In this document: positions 52,275-60,940 of the stretch, piece by piece
How positions within the stretch are numbered: position 1 is the first letter of the stretch
How the letters are laid out: the number at the start of each line of letters is the position of its first letter
Assembly: GCF_031456835.1 (NCBI RefSeq)
Contig: NZ_JAVDVK010000001.1
Coordinates: forward strand, 2,170,001-2,234,000
Source: Leifsonia shinshuensis
Lineage (GTDB): Bacteria; Actinomycetota; Actinomycetes; Actinomycetales; Microbacteriaceae
Reading direction: 5' to 3'
Length of the DNA stretch: 64,000 nt
The notes under the pieces: model-generated
Database searches by the model: none
What the model was told of the DNA's origin: nothing
Seen by the model: only the letters and a program-made list of their open reading frames with translations
Program-made: the position numbers and the translations under genes

Positions 52275-53576
52275 TCATGCCCGCGCTTCACGCATCCCCA
52301 CCGCGCGCACGAGGCCGAGCACACCCAGGATGCCGCCCGCGGTGAGCAGGATGCCCCCGGCGAGCATGGCCAGGTCCTGTGCGGTGCTCGCCGTCGCGGG
52401 CGCACCGTCGGTGGGGTCGTCCGGCGGCAGCGCCGAGGACGCACCGGGCAGGGCGCCCGCCCGGTTCGCCCCGTTGCCCGCCGCCGGCACCGCGGCCGGC
52501 ACCGCAGGGAGGCGGACGGTGGCCGACGCTCTGGTGACGGCGGTGGATGCGCGCTGCAGCAGCACGAAGAAGGTCGCGGCGGGCGATCCTGCGGGGCGCG
52601 GCGGCAGGTCGACGCGGACCGTCGCGGTGGTCTGCCCCTCGTCGAGCGCGACGGTCGTCGCCAGGGGCGAATAGTCCGCTCCGGCGGCGGCCGTGCCGTC
52701 GGCGGTCATCAGGTCGGCCGACGCCGTGCCCTCCGCGGAGGCGCGTGCGACGGTGACCAGCACACTGCTGCTCCCGGTCACGACCGATCCTACCGCGACC
52801 TCGAGCGGCGCGCTCGGAGCTGTCGCGGTGACGGTCGCGCTGCCGCCGGAAGGGAGGAGCCCCGAGCCGTCGGCCGGGAGGTAGGTCGCGGTCACCGTGT
52901 GAGCGCCCGCGGCCGCCACCGGAAGGTCCGCCCGGGCGACGCCCGAGGTGGAGACGGGAGCGGTCACCGCTGGGCCGCCGTCCAGGGCGAACGCGATCGC
53001 GCCCGTGGAGGGCGGCGCGAGCAGCATCCGCGTCACGGCGGCGGAGACGGAGACCGTGTCGCCCGCGCTGATCCGTTCCGGCGCGCTGACCGCGACCGCA
53101 GTGGCCGCCGTGCAGGCGGGAGCGCCGTCGAAGCGCACCGCAGTGGCGCCGAGGCGCCAGGCGAGGTCCGGTTCGGCGGCCGAGTCGAGGGTGAGCAGCC
53201 AGACGCCGTGGTGCTCCCCCGGCGCGAAGGTGGAGGGCTGGCCGCGGTCCGCGGTGCCCGCGGTGAGGTCGTTCGTCCCGGATGCGGCGGGCACGGTCAC
53301 GGGGCTGGCCGCGGTCGAGCGATACCCGAGCACGACCGTGCGGGACGAGACGGCGCCGAGCGGCGCATCCTGCACGCAGTCGACCAACGGCACGAGCGCA
53401 TCCGCAGGCCCGGCGGCGGACGCAGGCGCCGGTGACGGCGCCGATGGCGCAGGGGTCGCGGGTGGAGGGGACGCGGGGAGCCCGGCCGCCGCAGCGGGCG
53501 CCGCTCCCAGCAGCGCACCGACAGCCGCGAGTGCCACCGCACCCGCCATGCGAAGGCTGGCGTGCGGTCGGCTCAC
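52275..53576 (-). CDS. Secreted surface protein with Ig-like and Calx-beta repeats and a C-terminal membrane anchor
   Basis: 433 residues from the GTG at 53576. That start gives a proper signal peptide (MSRPHASLRMAGAVALAAVG, then LLGAAPAAAAG) and sits seven bases after TAGAGT; a GTG at 53585 is the alternative. A Pro/Ala/Ser linker follows. Middle repeats include a bacterial Ig-like domain (ERISAGDTVSVSAAVTRMLL, GAHTVTATYLPADG) and a Calx-beta-like domain (ADYSPLATTVALDEGQTTAT). A C-terminal hydrophobic helix (DLAMLAGGILLTAGGILGVL) with a basic tail anchors it. No LPxTG. Role in surface adhesion or cell-wall interaction is a guess. Insulated from purM by 60 bp. Confidence 0.75.
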   Translation of the reverse strand: MSRPHASLRMAGAVALAAVGALLGAAPAAAAGLPASPPPATPAPSAPSPAPASAAGPADALVPLVDCVQDAPLGAVSSRTVVLGYRSTAASPVTVPAASGTNDLTAGTADRGQPSTFAPGEHHGVWLLTLDSAAEPDLAWRLGATAVRFDGAPACTAATAVAVSAPERISAGDTVSVSAAVTRMLLAPPSTGAIAFALDGGPAVTAPVSTSGVARADLPVAAAGAHTVTATYLPADGSGLLPSGGSATVTATAPSAPLEVAVGSVVTGSSSVLVTVARASAEGTASADLMTADGTAAAGADYSPLATTVALDEGQTTATVRVDLPPRPAGSPAATFFVLLQRASTAVTRASATVRLPAVPAAVPAAGNGANRAGALPGASSALPPDDPTDGAPATASTAQDLAMLAGGILLTAGGILGVLGLVRAVGMREARA

Positions 53577-53636
53577 ACGCGCCACTCTAGCGGCAGGCGC
53601 GGGCGGGGCGCTCCGACCAAAAAGGGTGACGCGGGC

Positions 53637-54758
53637 TCAGGCGGCGTAGCCGCCGACGAGGCGCACCGCGCCGCCGTCGACGCCCTTGGCGCCCTGCTCG
53701 AAGCCGGTGAGGTCGCGGGCGCCCGTGGACACCGTCCCGGCACGCCAGGTGGGAATGCCGTCGGCGGTGAGCGCGGCCGCGACCGCCTCGGCCGCCTCCG
53801 GAGCGACGACGGCGAACATGCCGATGCCGAGGTTCCAGGTGCCCTCGCTCGACTCCAGGCTGCTGCCCGCCAGGTCGCTCAGAATGCGGAACACCGGCGT
53901 GGGCGACCAGGTCGAGCGGTCGACCTCCACCCACGACCCGACCGGGAGCACCCGCGCGAGGTTCGCGGCGATGCCGCCGCCGGTGACGTGACTGAGGGAG
54001 TGGATCGCTCCGCCGAGGGACGCATCCTGCATCACCCGCAGCAGCGGTCCCGTGTAGAGCCGGGTCGGCTCCAGCAGCGCCTCGCCCACGACGCCGCCGA
54101 ACTCCTCGGAGCGGTCGGTGAACCCGATGCCGCGCGCGGCCAGGATGTGGCGGACCAGCGAGAAGCCGTTCGAGTGCAGTCCCGACGAGGCCATCGCGAG
54201 CACCGCATCCCCGTCGCGGACGCGCTCGGCGCCGAGCACGTCGTCGGCCTCCACGGCTCCCACCGCAGCGCCCGCGACGTCGTAGTCGTCGGCTCCCAGC
54301 AGGCCGGGGTGCTCGGCCGTCTCACCGCCGACCAGGGCCGTTCCGGTCTCGGCGCAGGCGCCGGCGATACCGGCGACGATGGCGGCGATGCGCTCGGGGA
54401 CGACCTTGCCGCAGGCGATGTAGTCGGTCATGAAGAGGGGACGCGCGCCCACCACGACGATGTCGTCGACGACCATGCCCACGAGGTCCTGGCCGATCGT
54501 GTCGTGCTTGTCGAGTGCCTGGGCGATGGCGACCTTGGTGCCGACGCCGTCGGTGGAGGTCGCGAGCAGCGGCCGGCGGAAGTCGCGCAGGAAGGACACG
54601 TCGAAGAGGCCGGCGAACCCGCCGACACCACCGAGCACCTCGGGGCCGTGGGTGCGGCCGACAGCGGCCTTCATGAGCTCGACGGCCCGGTCGCCGGCCG
54701 CGGTGTCGACGCCGGCGGCGGCGTAGGAGGCGGACGAGGAGGCGGTGGAGTCGGTCAC
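53637..54758 (-). CDS. purM: Phosphoribosylformylglycinamidine cyclo-ligase
   Basis: 373 residues from the GTG at 54758. Hallmarks: SYAAAGVDTAAGDRAVELMK, TSTDGVGTKVAIAQALDKHD, VDDIVVVGARPLFMTDYIA, LVGGETAEHPGLL, and HVTGGGIAANLARVLP. It makes AIR from FGAM with ATP in de novo purine synthesis. TACGAT lies exactly six bases upstream of the start, the same as at purC, so it has its own leaderless promoter although only 37 bp separate it from purF upstream. Transcription may therefore come from both. Confidence 0.96.
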   Translation of the reverse strand: MTDSTASSSASYAAAGVDTAAGDRAVELMKAAVGRTHGPEVLGGVGGFAGLFDVSFLRDFRRPLLATSTDGVGTKVAIAQALDKHDTIGQDLVGMVVDDIVVVGARPLFMTDYIACGKVVPERIAAIVAGIAGACAETGTALVGGETAEHPGLLGADDYDVAGAAVGAVEADDVLGAERVRDGDAVLAMASSGLHSNGFSLVRHILAARGIGFTDRSEEFGGVVGEALLEPTRLYTGPLLRVMQDASLGGAIHSLSHVTGGGIAANLARVLPVGSWVEVDRSTWSPTPVFRILSDLAGSSLESSEGTWNLGIGMFAVVAPEAAEAVAAALTADGIPTWRAGTVSTGARDLTGFEQGAKGVDGGAVRLVGGYAA

Positions 54759-54795
54759 CGCTCCATCGTATCGGCGGAGGCGGGCGCCTCCCGCC

Positions 54796-56367
54796 TCACT
54801 CCTGGCGGCCGGGGTCGCCGAACGACAGCAGCGGCTCCAACTCGGAGTCCGGGCCCGGCTCGCAGCCGTCGGAGGTCGCGTCGGAACCGTCGTCCGTCGC
54901 GGCGACGGCCGGACGCTCGAGCAGGTTCTTGCCGAGGTGGTGCGCATCCGGCAGCTCGATCGGGTAGTTGCCCGTGAAGCACGCCGTGCAGAGGCGCTCG
55001 CGCGGCTGCTCGGTCGCGTCGATCATGCCGTCTTCGGAGAGGTAGCCGAGGCTGTCCGCACCGATCGACTGGCGCACCTCCTCGACCCCGAGCCCGGTCG
55101 CGATGAGCTCGGCGCGCGACGCGAAGTCGATGCCGTAGAAGCACGGCCAGGTGATGGGCGGGCTGGAGATGCGGACGTGCACCTCTGCTGCGCCCGCCTC
55201 ACGGAGCATCGAGACCAGGGCGCGCTGGGTGTTGCCGCGGACGATCGAGTCGTCGACGACCACCAGGCGCTTGCCCTTGATGACCTCCTTGAGCGGGTTC
55301 AGCTTGAGCTTGATGCCGCGCTGGCGGATGGTCTGCGACGGCTGGATGAACGTGCGGCCGACGTAGGAGTTCTTGACCAGGCCCTGTCCGAACGGGATGC
55401 CGGACGCCTGCGCGTAGCCGATGGCGGCGGGCGTGCCGGACTCCGGGGTCGGGATGACGAGGTCGGCCTCGACGGCGTGCTCCCGGGCCAGCTGGCGGCC
55501 CATCTCGACGCGGGCCTCGTAGACGCCGCGGCCGGCGATGGTGGTGTCGGGACGCGCGAGGTAGACGTACTCGAAGACGCATCCGGCGCGCTTCTCGGTC
55601 GCGAACCGCTGGCTGCGCAGTCCGTTCTCGTCGATGGCGATCAGTTCGCCCGGCTCGACCTCGCGCACGAAGCTGGCGCCGACGATGTCGAGGGCGGCGG
55701 TCTCGGAGGCGACGACCCAGCCGCGCTCCAGCCGGCCGAGCACCAGCGGTCGCACGCCCTGCGGGTCGCGCGCCGCGTACAGAGTGTGCTCGTCCATGAA
55801 GACGAGGCAGTAGGCGCCGCGCAGGCGCGGAAGCACCTCGAGGGCGGTCGACTCGAGGGTGTGGTCGAGGTCGCCGGTCAGGAGCGCCGTGACGACGGCC
55901 GTGTCGGTCGTGTTGCCGCGGGAGAGCTCTCCGTCGTGCTGCGGGTAGCGCTCGTGCACGAGCTGCATCAGCTCGGCGGTATTCGTCAGGTTGCCGTTGT
56001 GGCCGAGGGCGACGGTTCCGCTGGCCGTGGACCCGAGCGTCGGCTGCGCGTTCTGCCAGCTGGACGCTCCGGTCGTCGAGTAACGCGTGTGGCCGACGGC
56101 GATGTGGCCGGGGAGCGAGTTGAGCGCGTTCTCGTTGAACACCTGCGAGACGAGACCCATGTCTTTGTAGATCAGGATCTTGTCGCCGTCGCTCGTCGCG
56201 ATGCCCGCCGACTCCTGGCCGCGGTGCTGGAGCGCGTAGAGCCCGAAATAGCTGAGCTTCGCGACCTCCTCACCGGGGGCCCAGACGCCGAAGACACCGC
56301 AGGCGTCCTGCGGTCCCTTCTCGCCGGGAAGCAGTTCGTGACTGAGAAGACCGTCGCCTCCGGCCAC
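54796..56367 (-). CDS. purF: Amidophosphoribosyltransferase
   Basis: 523 residues from the GTG at 56367. A propeptide precedes the N-terminal nucleophile Cys23 in GPQDACGVFGVWAP, typical of processed Ntn-type PurF. The glutaminase domain includes LQHRGQESAGIATSDGDKIL; the phosphoribosyltransferase domain has the PRPP motif RLVVVDDSIVRGNTQRALVS. Iron-sulfur-type spacing of cysteines is not complete here, though CGVF and later Cys (SLGYLSEDGM region, LCTACFTGNYP) may take part; this was not resolved. It commits PRPP to purine synthesis. Upstream lies a small membrane protein gene, downstream purM. Confidence 0.95.
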   Translation of the reverse strand: MAGGDGLLSHELLPGEKGPQDACGVFGVWAPGEEVAKLSYFGLYALQHRGQESAGIATSDGDKILIYKDMGLVSQVFNENALNSLPGHIAVGHTRYSTTGASSWQNAQPTLGSTASGTVALGHNGNLTNTAELMQLVHERYPQHDGELSRGNTTDTAVVTALLTGDLDHTLESTALEVLPRLRGAYCLVFMDEHTLYAARDPQGVRPLVLGRLERGWVVASETAALDIVGASFVREVEPGELIAIDENGLRSQRFATEKRAGCVFEYVYLARPDTTIAGRGVYEARVEMGRQLAREHAVEADLVIPTPESGTPAAIGYAQASGIPFGQGLVKNSYVGRTFIQPSQTIRQRGIKLKLNPLKEVIKGKRLVVVDDSIVRGNTQRALVSMLREAGAAEVHVRISSPPITWPCFYGIDFASRAELIATGLGVEEVRQSIGADSLGYLSEDGMIDATEQPRERLCTACFTGNYPIELPDAHHLGKNLLERPAVAATDDGSDATSDGCEPGPDSELEPLLSFGDPGRQE

Positions 56368-56396
56368 AGCGGACCCCTTTCAGGAAGTCGGGATGT

Positions 56397-56825
56397 TCAG
56401 CTCTCGGTGTCGCTGGTGGTGCTCTGCGTGCTGCCCTGCGTGGTGCTCGGTGTGCCGGGCTCCGGCTGCGAGCCCTCGCGCCGTGCAGGCGACGACCCGG
56501 GCTCGGTGACGCGCACGTCGATTCTATCCGCCTGGACGCTGCGCGCTCGACGCGCGGTGGTGCGGTCGAGGATGAGCGCGACGACCGCGCCGACGGCGAC
56601 GCCCACGGTGACGCAGATCGCGAGCAGGAAGCCGAAGACGCTTCCGCGGTCGTACGTCGGGTTCTCCGGGAACGCGAAGGTGAGGATGAGCGCCACGATG
56701 GCGAACAGCACCGCGCCCGTGATCATGAACCGGAAGTACCGCGGCGAGCGCCGCACCCGCACCTCGGCCGGGGTGACGGTCTCTTCGACCTCGTCGACCG
56801 GCTCGTCCTGCGGGGTGTCGCTCAT
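56397..56825 (-). CDS. Two-TM membrane protein between purF and an SCP-2-like gene
   Basis: 142 residues from the ATG at 56825. An acidic N-terminus (SDTPQDEPVDEVEETVTPAE) leads to two TM helices (FMITGAVLFAIVALILTFAF and VFGFLLAICVTVGVAVGAVV), then a basic linker LDRTTARRARS and a Ser/Thr/Gly-rich tail. No domain recognised. It is commonly placed next to purF in Microbacteriaceae in my recollection. A GAGAAT seven bases before the start could be a leaderless -10. It is 29 bp from purF, so co-transcription is likely. Role unknown. Confidence 0.7.
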   Translation of the reverse strand: MSDTPQDEPVDEVEETVTPAEVRVRRSPRYFRFMITGAVLFAIVALILTFAFPENPTYDRGSVFGFLLAICVTVGVAVGAVVALILDRTTARRARSVQADRIDVRVTEPGSSPARREGSQPEPGTPSTTQGSTQSTTSDTES

Positions 56826-56894
56826 GACTCCCATTCTCCCAGATCGAAGCTGGGTGACCGTCGGTGACGGAACCTTACGGAACGGCGACGGCGG

Positions 56895-57251
56895 TCAGTA
56901 GCGCAAGGGCACGAGGCCCTCGAGGGAAGCGCGCTGCCCGGAGGCGTGGACGGCGCCCGAGGCGACGCCCTCCTCCCAGGTGAGCGACCCGGAGGCGAGA
57001 CCGAGCCAGGTGGCCGCATCCATCTCGACGACGTTCGGCGGGGTCCCGCGGGTGTGACGCGGACCGGGGATGCACTGCACCGCACCGAACGGCGGCACCC
57101 GCACCTCGACGGTGTTGCCCGGCGCCCGCTCCGCGAGCAGCTGCAGCAGGTACCGCACGGCCGTAGCCGTCGTGTCACGGGGCGCTCCCCCCGCGACGGC
57201 GGCCCGGACGGCCGGTCCACCCACGTCGTCCGCGATCTTCGCTCTCGCCAT
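56895..57251 (-). CDS. Sterol carrier (SCP-2-like) family protein
   Basis: 118 residues; the ATG at 57251 is chosen for its AAGGA spacing over one at 57260. The middle PGNTVEVRVPPFGAVQCIPG and C-terminal TPPNVVEMDAATWLGLASGS are the SCP-2/MDMPI C-terminal pattern (strand-rich, then W-x-x-L-x-x-G). Such proteins bind hydrophobic ligands, and in actinobacteria a short one is frequently encoded next to purF or purD. Function is unknown. Divergent from purD, 57 bp apart. Confidence 0.78.
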   Translation of the reverse strand: MARAKIADDVGGPAVRAAVAGGAPRDTTATAVRYLLQLLAERAPGNTVEVRVPPFGAVQCIPGPRHTRGTPPNVVEMDAATWLGLASGSLTWEEGVASGAVHASGQRASLEGLVPLRY

Positions 57252-57308
57252 GCGTTCCATCCTTCCACCCGGCTGAGCCGCGGCATCCGCTCCCTCTAGC
57301 ATGGTGGC

Positions 57309-58565
57309 GTGAAGATTCTCGTCCTCGGTTCCGGTGCCCGCGAGCACGCCATCATCACCGCGCTGCTCAGCGAGGAGGAGCGGCACGACATCGTCGCGGC
57401 GCCCGGCAATGCGGGCATCGCGCAGGATGTGCGGGTCGAAACGGGCCTGGACCCGCTCGACGGCGAGGCGGTCACCGAGTACGCGATCGAGCACGGCATC
57501 GACCTGGTCGTCATCGGCCCGGAGGCTCCGCTCGTCGCAGGGGTGGCCGATCCACTGCGTACCCGCGGCATCCCCGTGTTCGGACCGGGCAAGGCCGCGG
57601 CGCAGCTCGAAGGGTCGAAGGCGTTTGCGAAGCGGATCATGGACGCCGCGGGCGTTCCGACCGGCCGTGCGGTGCGCGCCGAGACGCTGGCCGAGGCGGA
57701 GCGCGCGCTCGACGAGCTGGGCGCGCCGTACGTCGTCAAGGCGGACGGCCTCGCCGCAGGGAAGGGCGTGCTCGTCACGGAGGACCGCGCCGCGGCCGTC
57801 GAGCACGCGACCCACTGGCTGCGCCACGGCGGCGTGCTGATCGAGGAGTTCCTGGACGGCCAGGAGGTGTCGCTGTTCCTGGTCAGCGACGGCCACGACG
57901 TGCTGCCGCTCTCGCCGGCGCAGGACTACAAGCGCCTGCTCGACGGCGACGCGGGCCCGAACACCGGCGGGATGGGTGCGTACTCCCCTCTCCCCTGGCT
58001 GCCGGAGGGCTTCGTCGACGAGGTCATCGACACGATCGCGCTACCGACCGTCCGCACCCTCGCCGCCGAGCAGACCCCGTTCATCGGGCTGCTCTACTGC
58101 GGCCTGATCGTGACCGACCGCGGCATCCGCGTGATCGAGTTCAACGCGCGCTTCGGCGACCCGGAGACCCAGGTGGTGCTCCCACGGCTGGTGACCCCGC
58201 TGTCCACGCTGCTCTACGCCGCCGCCACCGGCGGGCTCGGCGGGATGCCGCGACCCGAGTTCGCGCTCGACACCGCCGTCACGGTCGTCCTCGCGAGCGA
58301 GGGCTACCCGGAGGCGCCGCAGACCGGGCGCCCGATCACGGGGCTCGGCGAGGCGGCCGCGGTGCCCGAGGTGACCATCGCGCACGCGGCGACCGTGCTC
58401 CACGAGGCGACGGGCGAGCTGCTCGCGACGGGCGGCCGCGTGCTCTCCGTCGTGGCCCGCGGCACCGACTTCGCCGAGGCGCGCGACCGCGCCTACACGG
58501 CGCTCGGCCGCATCCACCTCGCCGGCTCCCACTACCGCACCGACATCGCCGCCCGCGTCTCCTGA
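57309..58565 (+). CDS. purD: Phosphoribosylamine-glycine ligase (GAR synthetase)
   Basis: 418 residues from the GTG at 57309. ATP-grasp enzyme: MKILVLGSGAREHAIITALL, VVIGPEAPLVAGVADPLRTR, PYVVKADGLAAGKGVLVTED (ATP-binding), RFGDPETQVVLPRL near the C-terminus with the family signature RFGDPE. It joins phosphoribosylamine and glycine. TAGCAT lies exactly six bases before the GTG, a leaderless layout shared with purC and purM. A family A palindrome begins 17 nt after the stop. Confidence 0.96.
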   Translation: MKILVLGSGAREHAIITALLSEEERHDIVAAPGNAGIAQDVRVETGLDPLDGEAVTEYAIEHGIDLVVIGPEAPLVAGVADPLRTRGIPVFGPGKAAAQLEGSKAFAKRIMDAAGVPTGRAVRAETLAEAERALDELGAPYVVKADGLAAGKGVLVTEDRAAAVEHATHWLRHGGVLIEEFLDGQEVSLFLVSDGHDVLPLSPAQDYKRLLDGDAGPNTGGMGAYSPLPWLPEGFVDEVIDTIALPTVRTLAAEQTPFIGLLYCGLIVTDRGIRVIEFNARFGDPETQVVLPRLVTPLSTLLYAAATGGLGGMPRPEFALDTAVTVVLASEGYPEAPQTGRPITGLGEAAAVPEVTIAHAATVLHEATGELLATGGRVLSVVARGTDFAEARDRAYTALGRIHLAGSHYRTDIAARVS

Positions 58566-58582
58566 CCCCCACGCCTCGACAC

Positions 58583-58655
58583 CCTCCGTCGAGTACACGA
58601 TTTGTGCACGCCTTCGCGGCGTGTCGCGTGCACTAATCGTGTACTCGACGGTGGG
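58583..58655. repeat. Intergenic palindrome, family A copy 4
   Basis: About 73 bp between the convergent purD and alditol-oxidase-like stops. The outer arm GTCGAGTACACGA is kept, but the A-run is replaced (ATTTGTGCAC / GTGCACTAAT), with small mismatches. The right inner segment CGTGTCGCGTGCAC equals that in copy 2. The most diverged copy. Confidence 0.88.
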
Positions 58656-58667
58656 CGGAGCGCGGGA

Positions 58668-59912
58668 CTAAGGGAGCAGGCGGGTGAGGAAGGGGTTGCG
58701 GAAGCGGGCGGCGGGGTCGAAGCGCGACGCGAGAGCCGCGAAGTCGGAGAGGCGCGGGTAGAGGGACGGGACGATCCCGTCGCGGTCGACGTAGAGCTTG
58801 CCCCAGTGCGGACGTGCGCCCAGCGGCAGCAGAGCGGCCTCCAGGTCGGGCAGCACCGCCTCCACGCCGGCCTGGTCGCGGAACCAGGTGAAGTGCAGGC
58901 CCACGACGTCCGTCTCGTAGGCGCTCGACAGCCAGAGGTCGTCCGCCGCGACGGTGCGGATCTCGCTGATCTGCAGCAGCGGCGCGATCAGGGGCGCGAG
59001 CGCACGCACCGCTTCGATCGCCTCCACGGCTCGTGCCCGCGGCACGAGGTACTCGGACTGGATCTCCTCGCCGTTCGACGGCGTGAACGCGAACCGGAAG
59101 TGCGCGAGGCGCTCGCTCCACGGGCCGACCACGCCCAGCTGCTCGGTGGTGTTGCGCACATCCATCGTCGCGATCATGTGCCGCGGCTCGGTCAGCGCCG
59201 GGGCGCCGAAGAAGTCGTCCTCGATCAGCGTCTCGGCTCCGGCCAGCTCCTTGAGCCACGCGAGCGACACCGCCTCCTCGTCCCAGGTCGTGAAGAGGCT
59301 GACGCTGTACGCCGCCGAGGTGACCTCGTCGAACCGCCCGAGCACCGCATCCCACGGCACACCGCCGAAGAGCCGCTGCCGCGCGTCGTAGGTCGGACGG
59401 ATGTCGAGGGTCACGTCCGTGACGACGCCCAGCGCCCCGAGGCCCACCACGGCGCCCTCGAAGCCCTCATCGCCGCGGCGCAGCTCCACGAGCTCGCCCG
59501 AGCCGTTCAGGATGCGCAGCCCGGCGACCGCGGTCGCGAGGTTGCCGTTGCGGTCGCCGGAGCCGTGGGTCGCGGTTGCGATCGCGCCGGCCACCGAGAT
59601 GTGCGGGAGCGACGCGAGGTTGTGCAGCGCCCATCCCGCGTCCTGCAGCTCGCGCGCCAGGTCGCCGTAGCGGACGCCGCCGCCGACCGTCACCGTCCGC
59701 GCCGCCTCGTCGATGCGCACGTCGCCCGGGAGGCCGGCCGTGCTGATGAGCACGCCCTCGGTGTCGGCAAGGTCGTTGAACGAGTGGCGGCTGCCGAGCG
59801 CGCGAACCGCCGGGGAGTCCAGGACGAGGTCGCTCAGCTCCTCCAGCGTGGTCGGGCGGGCGATCCTCGCCGCGCGGTACTCGTAGTTGCCTGCCCAGTT
59901 CTTCTCGCCCAT
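58668..59912 (-). CDS. FAD-binding alditol/aldonolactone oxidase-like (AldO type)
   Basis: 414 residues from the ATG at 59912 after GGAAGGG; longer in-frame starts are unlikely. The N-terminal PCMH-type FAD domain has GSRHSFNDLAD, where His43 matches the histidine that carries covalent FAD in Streptomyces AldO, and HISVAGAIATATHGSGDRNG. The C-terminal substrate domain ends with ARPHWGKLY, the family's HWGK motif. Length (about 415) equals AldO. Likely oxidises a sugar alcohol such as xylitol or sorbitol with O2, making H2O2. L-gulonolactone-oxidase-like activity is the alternative. It has its own promoter at 59967-59994. Confidence 0.88.
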   Translation of the reverse strand: MGEKNWAGNYEYRAARIARPTTLEELSDLVLDSPAVRALGSRHSFNDLADTEGVLISTAGLPGDVRIDEAARTVTVGGGVRYGDLARELQDAGWALHNLASLPHISVAGAIATATHGSGDRNGNLATAVAGLRILNGSGELVELRRGDEGFEGAVVGLGALGVVTDVTLDIRPTYDARQRLFGGVPWDAVLGRFDEVTSAAYSVSLFTTWDEEAVSLAWLKELAGAETLIEDDFFGAPALTEPRHMIATMDVRNTTEQLGVVGPWSERLAHFRFAFTPSNGEEIQSEYLVPRARAVEAIEAVRALAPLIAPLLQISEIRTVAADDLWLSSAYETDVVGLHFTWFRDQAGVEAVLPDLEAALLPLGARPHWGKLYVDRDGIVPSLYPRLSDFAALASRFDPAARFRNPFLTRLLP

Positions 59913-59966
59913 TGCGGCCCTTCCTCGGGTCATCGTCAGCGGCCGGGCGGCCGTTGGCACCCCTCC

Positions 59967-59994
59967 ATCCTACGGATGTGACCGGACACATCAA
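59967..59994 (-). promoter_or_regulatory. Promoter of the alditol-oxidase-like gene
   Basis: Minus strand: TTGATG (59989-59994), 16-nt spacer, TAGGAT (59967-59972), with a leader of about 48 nt to the ATG at 59912. Confidence 0.6.
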
Positions 59995-60094
59995 CCTCCG
60001 CCGCCGGCAGCGAAATGGTGCGTAGCCAGGCCGGTGAGGCGCGCAGTATGGTGCCCGTGAAAAGCGACGAGGGCCGCTTGGGAAAGGGGCAGAC

Positions 60095-60541
60095 ATGGCC
60101 GACTTCGAGTACGGTCCGGCGGAATTCATGGTGGCCGCGTTCGATACGGACCGCCCGTCGGCGGGCGTCGTTCAGGCGATCCTCGACCTGGTCGCGAGCG
60201 GCACGGTCCGCCTGCTCGACCTCGTCTTCGTCGAACGTCACGACGACGGGAGCATCGACATCATCGAGCTGGAGGAGATCGGCGACGAGATCGGGATGAC
60301 CGACATCACGCTCGAAGGCAGCGGCCTGGCCGGCGACGAGGACGTGCAGCAGATCGCCGAGCTGCTCGAACCCGGGACGACCGGCGCGATCCTCGTGATC
60401 GAGCACCTCTGGGCGAAGGAGCTGGCGAGCCGCTTCTTCGAGTCCGGCGGCGTCGTGCTGCACAGCGAGCGCATCCCCGCACCCGTGCTGAACGCGGTGG
60501 CGGCCGAGGCGTACGAAGAACTCGAGACCACGGAGAGCTGA
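60095..60541 (+). CDS. DUF6325-family protein
   Basis: 148 residues from the ATG at 60095 (GGGAAAGGGGC box). FEYGPAEFMVAAFDTDRPSA at the start, then GTVRLLDLVFVERHDDGSID, and IEHLWAKELASRFFESGGVV, where an acidic, compact alpha/beta pattern is evident. This matches the DUF6325 family, usually encoded beside a SHOCT-domain protein, as here. No catalytic residues are obvious. A role in envelope or membrane stress has been suggested only by association. The spacing to the next gene is 11 bp with its own GGAGG box, so the two form one operon. Confidence 0.8.
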   Translation: MADFEYGPAEFMVAAFDTDRPSAGVVQAILDLVASGTVRLLDLVFVERHDDGSIDIIELEEIGDEIGMTDITLEGSGLAGDEDVQQIAELLEPGTTGAILVIEHLWAKELASRFFESGGVVLHSERIPAPVLNAVAAEAYEELETTES

Positions 60542-60552
60542 GGAGGACAACC

Positions 60553-60900
60553 ATGCCACTGCGACGGATGGGACGCCCGGGACTGATCGGGATGGCGGCG
60601 CGCACGGCGGTGGTCGCCGGTACGGCGACCGCGGTCTCCGGAAGCGTTCAGCGCCACCAGCAGGAGAAGGCGCAGAGCCAGTACGACCAGCAGCAGTACG
60701 AGCAGCAGCAACAGCAGATGCAGATGCAGCAGATGGCGCAGCAGGCGGCAGCGCAGCAGGCCGCGCAGCAGCCGGCGCCGGCGGCGGCTCCCACCGAGGA
60801 CGACATGATGACGAAGCTGCAGCAGCTGGCGACCCTGCACACGCAGGGCGTGCTCACCGACGAGGAGTTCGCGTCGGCGAAGGCGAAGCTGCTGGCCTGA
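60553..60900 (+). CDS. SHOCT-domain protein with Gln-rich middle
   Basis: 115 residues from the ATG at 60553 (GGAGGA box). An N-terminal hydrophobic stretch (GLIGMAARTAVVAGTATAVS) is followed by a Gln-rich, coil-forming stretch rich in QQ and QM pairs (residues about 35-77), then Ala/Pro residues, and the C-terminal SHOCT domain LQQLATLHTQGVLTDEEFAS, whose LxxLhxxGhhTxeEFxxxKxxLL pattern is clear. SHOCT domains are short helical oligomerisation tags. Encoded right after the DUF6325 gene. Function unknown. Confidence 0.85.
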   Translation: MPLRRMGRPGLIGMAARTAVVAGTATAVSGSVQRHQQEKAQSQYDQQQYEQQQQQMQMQQMAQQAAAQQAAQQPAPAAAPTEDDMMTKLQQLATLHTQGVLTDEEFASAKAKLLA

Positions 60901-60940
60901 CGCGCATCCCGGTCTCGCCGCCCGCCCCTACGATGGACGG

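Noticed and set aside
355..58655. CRISPR-like interpretation of the repeated palindromes
   Set aside because: The four copies are dispersed over 58 kb with no arrays, spacers or cas genes.
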